Program-made: the position numbers and the translations under genes
Assembly (NCBI RefSeq): GCF_013377995.1
Contig: NZ_CP055305.1
Span: forward strand, 930,001-994,000
DNA: 64,000 bases
Source: Mannheimia pernigra
Lineage (GTDB): Bacteria; Pseudomonadota; Gammaproteobacteria; Enterobacterales; Pasteurellaceae
Direction of reading: 5' to 3'
Shown here: piece after piece, positions 40,152 to 48,368 of the stretch
Layout of the letters: the number at the start of each line of letters is the position of its first letter
How positions within the stretch are numbered: the stretch's first letter is position 1
Notes under the pieces: generated by a model
What the model was told of the DNA's origin: nothing
What the model saw: the letters and a program-made list of their open reading frames with translations, nothing else
The model's database searches: none

Positions 40152-40715
40152 TTATTTAATATAGCTTACAAAACCATCTAAATTATCACTTTCTGGTGCC
40201 AGAGAAATCTGCCCATCTTCTTCAGGTGAGCCAATCATAATTAAGGCAATGACTTTGTCTTGTTCTTGGCAGCCAAAAGCAGAGCGAAGAGCCGATCCGT
40301 TTACCCATTTGTTCGTAATCCAAACGGTATCAAAGCCTAATGAATTTGCTGCCAATTGAATGGCATAACCGCTACATCCTGCAGTTATCATTTGCTCCCA
40401 AGCTGGGACTTTGGCAATGTTATGATCCAGTTTTGCGATCACGCCAATTATTACAGGGGCTTGATTAGACAATTTTTCTGCTTTTTTTAGGCGATCTTCG
40501 CCCATTTCAAATTCTGCTACGGCATCTTTGAAAAGCTCACAGAGTTGAGGCATACCGCTTTTTTCTATGACGACAAAATGATAAGGCTTTAAATGACCGT
40601 GATCGGGAACTCGTAGCCCAGCTTTTAAAATTTGCTTGAGTTGCTCTGGTGTTGGCGCTTTATTGCCAAATTTTTTACTAGAGCGACGACGATGTAATAA
40701 ATCTAAGATTTGCAT
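40152..40715 (-). CDS. nitroreductase family protein, YdjA-like
   Basis: A 187-residue FMN-dependent nitroreductase-fold protein. HRRRSSKKFGNKAPTPEQL at the N-terminus, RVPDHGHLKPYHFVVIE and the ENL-like LAANSLGFDTVWITNKW segment match the short YdjA subgroup. The physiological substrate is unknown. The ATG at 40715 follows an AAGGTG ribosome-binding site; the upstream GTG at 40724 overlaps that site. It ends one base before the SDR gene. Confidence 0.85.
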   Translation of the reverse strand: MQILDLLHRRRSSKKFGNKAPTPEQLKQILKAGLRVPDHGHLKPYHFVVIEKSGMPQLCELFKDAVAEFEMGEDRLKKAEKLSNQAPVIIGVIAKLDHNIAKVPAWEQMITAGCSGYAIQLAANSLGFDTVWITNKWVNGSALRSAFGCQEQDKVIALIMIGSPEEDGQISLAPESDNLDGFVSYIK

Positions 40716-40818
40716 AAAGATCACCTTTTATGAACTTCTTTTGCTCAAGAATAGCATATTTTATTCATTCCGTGATTGCTTTATACTGTGCAGACTGTTT
40801 TATTTTTAGGAATTTCCG

Positions 40819-42675
40819 ATGTTAAATGTTCTAAAAGCGATTTATCGAATGTTTCTCTGCGTTAGAGAGTGTGTTATTAATCTCTTTTTTATCTTATTTA
40901 TTCTATTATTAATCCCAATCGTAGGCTTTATGGCCTCTTCTCAAAATATACAGAAGCCGGTTTTTACTCAAGGGGCATTACGTTTAAATTTAGATGGCTA
41001 CTTGGCGGATAATCGTGAAGAATTTGCCGATTTTTACCGCTTGATCCGCTATGAATTAGGTGGAACAGAATCTGTTAAAATTTCAACCTTTGATGTGGTT
41101 CAAGCGATTAGAAAAGCAAAAAATGATCCGCAAATTACAGGTTTGGTATTAGATTTACACAATTTGAGAAATGCTGATTTTTCTTCTTTGGATTTTATCG
41201 GTAATGAGATTAATGCTTTCAAAGAATCGGGTAAGCCAGTGATTGCAATTGGCGAGCAGTATTCACAAAAGCAATATTATTTAGCTACTTTTGCTGATGA
41301 GATTTATTTAAACAAGGTTGGGGCTGTTGCATTACAAGGTTTGAGTTACTCCAATACTTACTTCAAAGCCTTGTTAGACAAGATTGAAGCTGAGCCGCAT
41401 ATTTTCCGTGTTGGCACTTATAAATCAGCGGTTGAGCCTTTTATTCGTGATGATATGTCTGAAGAAGCGAAGCAAAATGCACGTGGCTGGTTAAATGGCA
41501 CTTGGCAGCAAATGGTAGATATGATCGCTCAAAATCGAAAAGTGGAGTCACAAGAAATTAATTTATCGCCTGACACTTATATTGAAAAATATAAGGCAGC
41601 GAAAGGTGATGATGCACAGTTTGCTTTACAGCAAAAATGGGTAACGCACTTAGTGTCTAATCAAGAGCGTAAATCAAAATTGATTGAACATTTTGGAGAA
41701 AATAATGAAGGGGATTATAACCACATTGAATTTCTGGATTACTTCCTTGAGCTGAACGACCGATTTGAAGAGATAAACGTGCCTAAAATTGCGGTAGTGA
41801 ATGTTGAAGGCTCAATTATGACGGGTGAGAGCGATCAAATGAGCGTAGGCAGTGAAACTATCGTTAAATTACTGCAAGACGCTAGAGCAGATAAAAACGT
41901 AGAGGGCTTGATTTTGCGTATAAATAGCCCAGGTGGTAGTGCAGTGGCATCGGAACTTATTCGTCAAGAGGTTGAGGAATTCCAAAAAGCAGGAAAACCA
42001 GTTGTAGCTTCAATGGGCGGAGTTGCGGCTTCAGGTGGTTATTGGATTGCTGCAACCAGCGATAAAATTATCGCCAGCCCGAATACAATTACAGGCTCAA
42101 TTGGTATTTTTGGTTTAGCTGTAACTTTTGAGAAAACGGCTAAAAAATTAGGTGTAAATGAAGATGGCATTGCAACGTCACCACTGGCAGAGCCAATCGG
42201 CTTAAAACGTTTACCGAAAGCACAAGGCGAAGTGCTGCAAATAGCCATTGAAAACGGCTACGACCGCTTTTTAGAACTTGTTTCTCGTGGCAGAAAAATG
42301 TCAAAAGAAGCGGTGGATAAAGTTGCTCAAGGGCAAGTTTGGTTAGGCGTTGATGCAAAAAAATACGGCTTAGTTGATGAATTAGGCAATTTTAATGTTG
42401 CTTTTGATACATTATCCGAGTTAATCAACCAAAAACGTGAAGCGCAAAGCAAAGCGAAAGTTGAGCAATTTGGCGTGCAATGGTTTGCAGAGCAAGATGA
42501 AAGTTTGTTTGGTACTTTAGCAAGAGATTTTAAAACGCAGTTACAAGTTAGCCTAACCAGCTGGCTCGATGTGCCGGTGCTGAAACAATCACAACACCAA
42601 GTCGAGATGCTTTCACGCTTTAATGATCCAACACAGATGTATCTCTATTGTTTAAATTGCGGGAAGATAAATTAA
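40819..42675 (+). CDS. sppA: signal peptide peptidase SppA (protease IV)
   Basis: A 618-residue membrane-anchored serine protease that degrades cleaved signal peptides. One N-terminal membrane segment (residues ~15-40) anchors it. It holds two tandem S49 domains: the catalytic Lys is in GTYKSAVEPF in the first and the catalytic Ser in GGVAASGGYWIA in the second. Length equals E. coli SppA (618). It is followed by an inverted uptake-sequence pair. Confidence 0.96.
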   Translation: MLNVLKAIYRMFLCVRECVINLFFILFILLLIPIVGFMASSQNIQKPVFTQGALRLNLDGYLADNREEFADFYRLIRYELGGTESVKISTFDVVQAIRKAKNDPQITGLVLDLHNLRNADFSSLDFIGNEINAFKESGKPVIAIGEQYSQKQYYLATFADEIYLNKVGAVALQGLSYSNTYFKALLDKIEAEPHIFRVGTYKSAVEPFIRDDMSEEAKQNARGWLNGTWQQMVDMIAQNRKVESQEINLSPDTYIEKYKAAKGDDAQFALQQKWVTHLVSNQERKSKLIEHFGENNEGDYNHIEFLDYFLELNDRFEEINVPKIAVVNVEGSIMTGESDQMSVGSETIVKLLQDARADKNVEGLILRINSPGGSAVASELIRQEVEEFQKAGKPVVASMGGVAASGGYWIAATSDKIIASPNTITGSIGIFGLAVTFEKTAKKLGVNEDGIATSPLAEPIGLKRLPKAQGEVLQIAIENGYDRFLELVSRGRKMSKEAVDKVAQGQVWLGVDAKKYGLVDELGNFNVAFDTLSELINQKREAQSKAKVEQFGVQWFAEQDESLFGTLARDFKTQLQVSLTSWLDVPVLKQSQHQVEMLSRFNDPTQMYLYCLNCGKIN

Positions 42676-42682
42676 CTGCTAA

Positions 42683-42743
42683 TTACAAGCGGTTCATTTT
42701 CCAGATAATTTTGCAAATTTTTTGTGGAAAATCACCGCTTGTA
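42683..42743. terminator. inverted uptake-sequence pair after sppA
   Basis: TTACAAGCGGTTCATTTTCC and GGAAAATCACCGCTTGTAA form a long, nearly perfect stem around about 22 bp. It lies between sppA and the first TPP riboswitch and probably ends sppA transcription. Confidence 0.7.
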
Positions 42744-42758
42744 AGCTATACTAAAAAC

Positions 42759-42841
42759 TCTTGTCGGAGTGCCGTAAGGCTGAGATCGCAAAAGCGAGAT
42801 CCGTGGAACCTGTAGGTTAGAACCTGCGTAGGGAACAAGTT
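42759..42841 (+). promoter_or_regulatory. TPP riboswitch (THI element) upstream of thiDE-cytX
   Basis: The thi-box pattern is clear: CTTGTCGGAGTGCC, then GGCTGAGATCG, ATCCGTGGAACCTG and GTTAGAACCTGCGTAGGGAACAAG. The outer CTTGT/ACAAG helix closes the element. It lies 70 bp ahead of the fused thiD-thiE gene and should lower its expression when thiamin diphosphate is plentiful. Confidence 0.96.
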
Positions 42842-42911
42842 TCAACATCAATTTTTTGCCTATTGCCACATCTCTGACAAGCAAACCCTAACGTTAAAAG
42901 AGGATTTTGCG

Positions 42912-44441
42912 ATGTCTATTTCTAATCATTTCCATCAACAATCAAAGGTTATCTGGACGGTTGCAGGCTCAGACAGCTGTGCTGGGGCTGGGCTTCAGAC
43001 TGATTTACACACTTTTCACGATTTCAATTTAGTCGGCTGTTCGGTGGTGACCTCTGTGACCGCTCAGCATCCACACGGTGTGCTTTGTGTGACGCCAGTT
43101 GATGATTATACTTTTCGCCAGCAGTTTGAGGCGTTGCTCATTCAAGGCTATCCAAATGCGATTAAAATTGGCTTGCTTTGCTCACAATCTCAAGTAGAGA
43201 TTTTGTGTGAGTATATTCAAAAAATTAGGAAGGAAAGTGAAAGTTATTGCTTTATAGTTTATGATCCTGTGGCGGTGGCGAGCAGTGGACAAGCTTTGTC
43301 GGAAAGCCTTTTACTGCCCGTGGTGCAACAACAACTTTATCCATTGGTCGATTTAATTACTCCAAACGGTACGGAGTTATCTTTACTCAGCGAAACGGAA
43401 ATTACTACTTTTGAGGATGTAAAAACTGCTGCTCAAACCCTCTTCCAACAAGGCATAAAAGCGGTGTTGGCAAAAGGCGGTCACTTTGAATGGCAGAACG
43501 AGAGGGTGAGCGATTATCTGCTCACACCAAAGGAAATTTATGTATTTCATCACCCTCGTTTAGAAAGTGTAAACAATCACGGAACAGGTTGCACTTTTGC
43601 TTCAGCGATTGGTGCGATGCTAGCAAAAGGCTTTGATTTGCCTGATTCCATCACTGTTGCCACCGCTTATCTGCAAAAAGGTTTATCAGAAAAAGAAGGC
43701 AAAGGGCAAACAGCATTAAGTTCACTATGCCACACGGGCTATCCAACCGATGTTCATTTCTTCCCACAAACTGAACTGCTTTATGCCCCGTTAGCATTGC
43801 CAAAAAATGGGTTTGCCCCGACGGATTATCAGCTTGGGCTTTATCCTGTTGTTGAGAGCTTTGAGTGGATTGAACGCTTGATTTTAGAGGGGGTAAAAAC
43901 TTTACAAATTCGAGTGAAAAATCAACCGCTTGCAGACGTTGAAAAGGAGATTGCTCGCTCTGTCGCACTTGCCACACAACATAATGTGCGGCTGTTTGTG
44001 AATGATTACTGGCAGCTTGCGGTGAAATATCAGGCTTATGGCGTGCATTTGGGGCAGGAAGATTTGGCCGTTGCAGACCTTGATGCAATTCAACAAGCTG
44101 GGTTGCGACTTGGCGTTTCCACCCACGGCTATTTTGAAATTATGCGAGCCTTAGCAGTGAGGCCTTCTTATATCGCTTTTGGGCACGTTTTCCCAACCCA
44201 AACTAAAGCGATGTATTCACAACCACAGGGCTTGAAAAACTTGGTGAATTATGTCGATTTGGTTGCTCCACTTCGGATGCCAACGGTAGCGATTGGTGGT
44301 ATTACTGAAAAAAATATCAAACAGGTGATGAGCTGTGGTGTTGGCAGTGCGGCGGTGGTGAGTGCGATTACCAAGGCGGAAGCGTGGCAACAAGCGGTCA
44401 AAAATCTAGAAAAATTTGCAAATGGAGGTGTCAATGAGTAG
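42912..44441 (+). CDS. thiDE: bifunctional HMP/HMP-P kinase (ThiD) - thiamin phosphate synthase (ThiE) fusion
   Basis: A 509-residue two-domain enzyme. Residues ~12-265 are ThiD-like: WTVAGSDSCAGAGLQTDLHT at the start and NNHGTGCTFASAIGAMLAKG with the catalytic Cys region. Residues ~300-505 are ThiE-like: LQIRVKNQ, LFVNDYWQLA, GVHLGQEDL, ISTHG-type VSTHGYFE, GHVFPTQTK and VAIGGIT. The fusion would phosphorylate hydroxymethylpyrimidine twice and join it to thiazole phosphate. It is under a TPP riboswitch and overlaps cytX by 8 bp. Confidence 0.95.
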   Translation: MSISNHFHQQSKVIWTVAGSDSCAGAGLQTDLHTFHDFNLVGCSVVTSVTAQHPHGVLCVTPVDDYTFRQQFEALLIQGYPNAIKIGLLCSQSQVEILCEYIQKIRKESESYCFIVYDPVAVASSGQALSESLLLPVVQQQLYPLVDLITPNGTELSLLSETEITTFEDVKTAAQTLFQQGIKAVLAKGGHFEWQNERVSDYLLTPKEIYVFHHPRLESVNNHGTGCTFASAIGAMLAKGFDLPDSITVATAYLQKGLSEKEGKGQTALSSLCHTGYPTDVHFFPQTELLYAPLALPKNGFAPTDYQLGLYPVVESFEWIERLILEGVKTLQIRVKNQPLADVEKEIARSVALATQHNVRLFVNDYWQLAVKYQAYGVHLGQEDLAVADLDAIQQAGLRLGVSTHGYFEIMRALAVRPSYIAFGHVFPTQTKAMYSQPQGLKNLVNYVDLVAPLRMPTVAIGGITEKNIKQVMSCGVGSAAVVSAITKAEAWQQAVKNLEKFANGGVNE

Positions 44442-45606
44442 AACTCTTAGCTCGCTTAACAGCGGATTAATTTGGGCTGGGGCAGGCATTAGTGCCAGTG
44501 CAATTGTGGTTGGCACTTGGATTGCACCGCTCGGCTGGCGGCAAGGCTTGCTAGCAATTATACTTGGGCATTTGCTAGGCGGTATTTTATTTTTTGCGGC
44601 TGGCTTTATCGGGGCGAAAACGGGAAAAAATGCGATGCAAACGGTACAAATTTCCTTTGGTAAAGGCTCAGTGTTTTTCTCGCTTGCCAATGTGTTGCAA
44701 CTTGTTGGCTGGACGGCAATTATGATTTACACAGGAGCTGAAATCAGCAATGCGTTAAGTTTGGCGTTATGGGGATTTTCCGCTTTTAGCCTTTGGGCTG
44801 TCTTGCTTGGTGTGCTGATTATTTTATGGTTATTCACAGGCTCAAATCAGCTGGGAAAATCTAAACTCGCCACACTCATCGCAATGTTTGGATTGACGTT
44901 ATGGCTAAGCGTGAAAGTGCTAAATGGGCAACCCAATTCCACTATTTCAGGCGAAATGCCATTTAGCACAGCAGTAGAACTTGCTACTATTATGCCGCTT
45001 TCTTGGTTGCCACTGGTTTCTGACTATACCAGCAAGGCGAAAAAGCCATTTTCCGCTACCTTTTTCGCAAGCGTAGGCTATTTGCTGACCAGTGGGTGGA
45101 TGTACGCTCTTGGTTTGGGAATGGTGCTGTTTACTGGGCAAAGCGAAATTGCGCCAATGCTTTTGCTGACAGGAATGAGCTTGGTAGGTATTGTGGTGAT
45201 GATTTTATCTACAGTAACGACTACTTTTCTTGATGCCTACTCCGCAGGGGTGAGTACTAGCAATATCAGTGCGAAGCTGAAAGAAACGCCGACAGCCATT
45301 GCAGTGACGCTCATTGGCACGCTGTTAGCCTTGAGTTTACCCGTTACGCAATATGAGAATTTTCTGCTGCTGATTGGCTCTGTTTTTGCTCCAATGATTG
45401 CCGTGCAAATTGCGGATTTCTTCGTACTAAAACGTACCGAATTACAGGCAAAAATGGATTGGATAGCTTGGGGATTATGGTTTACAGGCTTTTTGCTCTA
45501 TCACATTCTCTCTTACAATCACGTACATTTGCCGCTTGGCTTAACAATTCCTGTGATGTTAGTGATTTTTATGGCAACCATTATTGTACGAAAGCGAATA
45601 AAATAG
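44434..45606 (+). CDS. cytX: hydroxymethylpyrimidine transporter CytX
   Basis: A 390-residue NCS1-family (purine-cytosine permease-like) transporter with about twelve hydrophobic segments. CytX is predicted to import hydroxymethylpyrimidine because of its steady link with TPP riboswitches. Here it lies in the same riboswitch unit as thiDE. The ATG at 44434 follows a GGAGG ribosome-binding site and overlaps the thiDE stop. A longer frame from 44416 is less likely. Confidence 0.88.
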   Translation: MSRTLSSLNSGLIWAGAGISASAIVVGTWIAPLGWRQGLLAIILGHLLGGILFFAAGFIGAKTGKNAMQTVQISFGKGSVFFSLANVLQLVGWTAIMIYTGAEISNALSLALWGFSAFSLWAVLLGVLIILWLFTGSNQLGKSKLATLIAMFGLTLWLSVKVLNGQPNSTISGEMPFSTAVELATIMPLSWLPLVSDYTSKAKKPFSATFFASVGYLLTSGWMYALGLGMVLFTGQSEIAPMLLLTGMSLVGIVVMILSTVTTTFLDAYSAGVSTSNISAKLKETPTAIAVTLIGTLLALSLPVTQYENFLLLIGSVFAPMIAVQIADFFVLKRTELQAKMDWIAWGLWFTGFLLYHILSYNHVHLPLGLTIPVMLVIFMATIIVRKRIK

Positions 45607-45649
45607 CGATACAAGCGGTTAAATTTAGCTAAATTTTTGCAAATTATGA

Positions 45650-45681
45650 GGGCAAACAGATGAGTTTGCCCTTATTTTTGT
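45650..45681. terminator. terminator between cytX and the MFS gene
   Basis: GGGCAAAC pairs with GTTTGCCC around 6 nt, followed by a T-rich tract. An uptake core lies just upstream (45610). It separates convergent genes. Confidence 0.8.
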
Positions 45682-45684
45682 GGG

Positions 45685-47007
45685 TTAAATTTCCGCTAAT
45701 TCCAAATCTTTGGTTTCGTGAACTTGCCACAATGCCCAGAAGCTGAGTAATGAAGCGGCGGCTAAATAGCCTCCAACCCCAAATAAGCCGAAGTTTTCGT
45801 TAATTTTCACTGCCACAATGGTGAATACGCTTGCCCCTAAAATACCCGCGGTGGTATAAGCAAGCGATGCCCCTGTGTAGCGGACTTCAGTGGGGAATAA
45901 TTCAGGTAAGATGACTGCCATTGGACCGAAGCTTAAGCCGATTAAGATCATTCCGATGCTCAAGAAAATGAAGATCGAGATTGGTGTGCCGTTTTCTAAG
46001 AAGAAGGGCATACTGAGACCGTAAATTACTGTTGCCCCAGTGGCAATCAGTAGTAATAATCGGCGACCAATGCGGTCGGAATATAAGCCAGAGAAGAAAA
46101 TGGCGATACCAAAAATTACCGAAGTAATCAGTAAATATTTGGTGTAGAGATTGGCAGGCAAGCCTAAGCCTGTTGCATAGCCAGCCTTAGAAATTGCCAC
46201 AGGACTTTTCACGAAAATGGGAGTAAAGGCAACCAAAATATAGAATAGAACATAGCCAGCAGTCGCAATCAGTACGCCGATAATAAAGGGTTTGAAATGC
46301 TTGCTAAATAATGTTTTCAGCGGTGTGTGGTGATTTTTTCCTTGTTGCTCCGCTTTCAGAAAAATTGGGCTTTCGCTGATTTTAATACGGATGTATAAGC
46401 CGATAAAAATCATCACAATAGACGCTACAAATGGAATCCGCCACGCCCAGTCGAGGAAGGCTTGCTCGCCATAAATTAGGTTTACGAGATAAAACGCTCC
46501 GTTGGCTAACAATAAGCCGATTGGCGCTCCCATTTGCGGAAAAATGCCAAAAAATGCCCGCTTGTGTTTCGGTGCGTGTTCAGTTGCAACTAAGGCTGCA
46601 CCGCCCCATTCGCCACCTAAGCCCAAACCTTGCCCTATACGGCACAAACAGAGCAGCACCGTTGCCCAAATACCAATTGCAGCATAGTTTGGTAGCAAGC
46701 CGATAGCTACAGTGGATAATCCCATTAACAGGAGCGAGGCGATAAGTGTTTGTTTTCTGCCATATTTATCGCCAAAATGTCCAAAAAGAATTGATCCCAT
46801 CGGGCGAGTGAAAAAGGCAAGAGCTAGCACAGAAAGTGACATTAATTGGTTTGATACAGGGTCATCACTATTGAAAAACTGTACATTAAATACCAGTACG
46901 GCTGCCATTGTGTAAATATAATTGTCAAAATATTCAATCGCGGTACCGACCATTGAGGCAATTGCTACTTTTGCTGGGCTTGATTGTGTGTGATGAGTAT
47001 TAGACAT
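45685..47007 (-). CDS. MFS transporter (MHS family) in the thiM unit, candidate thiazole or thiamin-precursor importer (ThiU-like)
   Basis: A 440-residue major facilitator with twelve hydrophobic segments of the metabolite:H+ symporter type. Signatures are the loop FGHFGDKYGRKQTL after helix 2 and GLYSDRIGRRLL in the second half. By sequence alone the substrate is unknown. It overlaps thiM by 8 bp and both lie below a TPP riboswitch, so a thiamin-related substrate, most simply hydroxyethylthiazole, is inferred. A similar gene (called ThiU in comparative genomics) is known in related species. The ATG at 47007 is chosen for its AGGTGG ribosome-binding site. Confidence 0.82.
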   Translation of the reverse strand: MSNTHHTQSSPAKVAIASMVGTAIEYFDNYIYTMAAVLVFNVQFFNSDDPVSNQLMSLSVLALAFFTRPMGSILFGHFGDKYGRKQTLIASLLLMGLSTVAIGLLPNYAAIGIWATVLLCLCRIGQGLGLGGEWGGAALVATEHAPKHKRAFFGIFPQMGAPIGLLLANGAFYLVNLIYGEQAFLDWAWRIPFVASIVMIFIGLYIRIKISESPIFLKAEQQGKNHHTPLKTLFSKHFKPFIIGVLIATAGYVLFYILVAFTPIFVKSPVAISKAGYATGLGLPANLYTKYLLITSVIFGIAIFFSGLYSDRIGRRLLLLIATGATVIYGLSMPFFLENGTPISIFIFLSIGMILIGLSFGPMAVILPELFPTEVRYTGASLAYTTAGILGASVFTIVAVKINENFGLFGVGGYLAAASLLSFWALWQVHETKDLELAEI

Positions 47008-47812
47008 ATTCCACCTTTGCATATTGTGTGATGGCTTCTGTTGTTAAAGCGCCTAATTCATTTAAAAGATTAACGGCAAATTGTCCATACTCGGTTGATT
47101 TGAGAGATTGGGCGGCAATTTCGCCAGAAACGGCATAAGCAGTGCAAGCCTCAATCAGTGAATTAAAGTATTGATCTTTTTCTGCTACGGCTAAAAATGC
47201 TCCGCATACTGCACTGAGTAAGCAGCCAGAAGCCGTAATTTGTGGGAACATTGGGCTGCCATTTTTCACTAAAACTGTGCGTAAGCCATCGCTTACTACA
47301 TCGGCTTCACCACTGATGGCGATTAGGGTTTGGTAGCGTTTAGCAACTTGTTTGGCGATTTCTACCATATTGTGTGAGCCTTCTCCAGCATCAACCCCCT
47401 TGGCTTGCCAATCTACTCCTGCGATAGTTGCTAGCTCCCCGGCATTACCTCGAATAGCGGTAAATTGAATTTCGTTTAGTAACGTTTCAACGGTTTGGCG
47501 ACGAAATGATGTTGCCCCAACGCCCACAGGGTCGAGTAGAACAGGGATACCTAAATGGTTGGCCGTTTTGCCAGCAAGCACCATTGCATCGATTTCTTTT
47601 CCGATTAATGTGCCGATATTGATTACCAAGGCAGAACTTAGTTTAGGCATATCTTCCATTTCTTCAATGGCTGCAGCCATAATTGGCGAAGCACCGAGAG
47701 CCAATAAGCCATTGGCGGAAAAATTGGCTGCAACAATATTAGTAATGTTGTGAACAAGCGGTCGATTTTGCCGAATTTTTTGCAAAAAGCGTGGTTGAAA
47801 TGATTTGGTCAT
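47000..47812 (-). CDS. thiM: hydroxyethylthiazole kinase ThiM
   Basis: A 270-residue ribokinase-fold enzyme that phosphorylates the thiamin thiazole for salvage. PLVHNITNIVAANFSANGLLALGASPIM at the N-terminus is diagnostic, with VLLDPVGVGAT in the middle and the catalytic Cys in TASGCLLSAVCGAF. It is the first gene after the second TPP riboswitch, with the MFS gene following. Together with thiDE it completes salvage of both thiamin halves. No de novo genes (thiC, thiG) are seen here. Confidence 0.95.
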   Translation of the reverse strand: MTKSFQPRFLQKIRQNRPLVHNITNIVAANFSANGLLALGASPIMAAAIEEMEDMPKLSSALVINIGTLIGKEIDAMVLAGKTANHLGIPVLLDPVGVGATSFRRQTVETLLNEIQFTAIRGNAGELATIAGVDWQAKGVDAGEGSHNMVEIAKQVAKRYQTLIAISGEADVVSDGLRTVLVKNGSPMFPQITASGCLLSAVCGAFLAVAEKDQYFNSLIEACTAYAVSGEIAAQSLKSTEYGQFAVNLLNELGALTTEAITQYAKVEYV

Positions 47813-47887
47813 CGTTTATTCCTCAAGGTTGAAAAAAGAAACGCACCAACACAAACGGGGAATGAACAGCGGAGATTTGGCTTGCTT

Positions 47888-47976
47888 TTAGTTTCCTACG
47901 TCAGTGCTAACTGCATCAGGTTCAACGGGTATTTCTCAGCTTGCATTATGGGTATAAGGCAAGCACCCCGACTAAA
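47888..47976 (-). promoter_or_regulatory. TPP riboswitch (THI element) upstream of thiM
   Basis: On the minus strand the element reads TAGTCGGGGTGC, then GCTGAGAAATACCC, GTTGAACCTGATGCAG, TTAGCACTGACGTAGGAAAC, the classic THI element. It lies about 75 bp ahead of thiM. Confidence 0.96.
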
Positions 47977-48110
47977 TGAGTGGCTAATATAATCTTTAAA
48001 AAAAGGGTTGTAAAGTAGATTATCGCTACTTTGTTTCTAAGCCATTTTTCGGCACGGCTTGCTAAACAATTTGTTCTGAGGAGAGAATGGTCAGTTTTTA
48101 GCGAAAAAAA

Positions 48111-48130
48111 CCGTGTATTTTCTACACGGT
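48111..48130 (-). terminator. terminator after ilvM
   Basis: CCGTGTA pairs with TACACGG around TTTTC. On the minus strand the stem is followed by a T-run (A-run at 48104-48110). Confidence 0.85.
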
Positions 48131-48140
48131 ATTAAAAAGA

Positions 48141-48359
48141 TTAGTTGATTTCGATCACATCAAACAATTTGTCTAATTGATGAGTTAATAGTGAAAGCGG
48201 GCGTTGGCTGGTTAGGGTGAGTTTTAAGTCAAATACGGTATCATTTTCTTCCACATTCAAACTTTTCACCTCAAATCCACGGTGGCGGATCACACGCAAA
48301 ATACGCTCTAAGGTTTCTGGGCGTTTGTTCGCTTTAATCGTTAATTGGTAGTGTGCCAT
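48141..48359 (-). CDS. ilvM: acetolactate synthase II small subunit IlvM
   Basis: A 72-residue ACT-domain regulatory subunit of acetolactate synthase (branched-chain amino acid synthesis). HYQLTIKANKRPETLERILRVIRHRGFEVKSLNV is the ACT fold. The short length separates it from IlvH/IlvN and points to the IlvM class, usually paired with IlvG as here. It starts 9 bp after ilvG. Confidence 0.9.
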   Translation of the reverse strand: MAHYQLTIKANKRPETLERILRVIRHRGFEVKSLNVEENDTVFDLKLTLTSQRPLSLLTHQLDKLFDVIEIN

Positions 48360-48368
48360 TTGGTTCTC

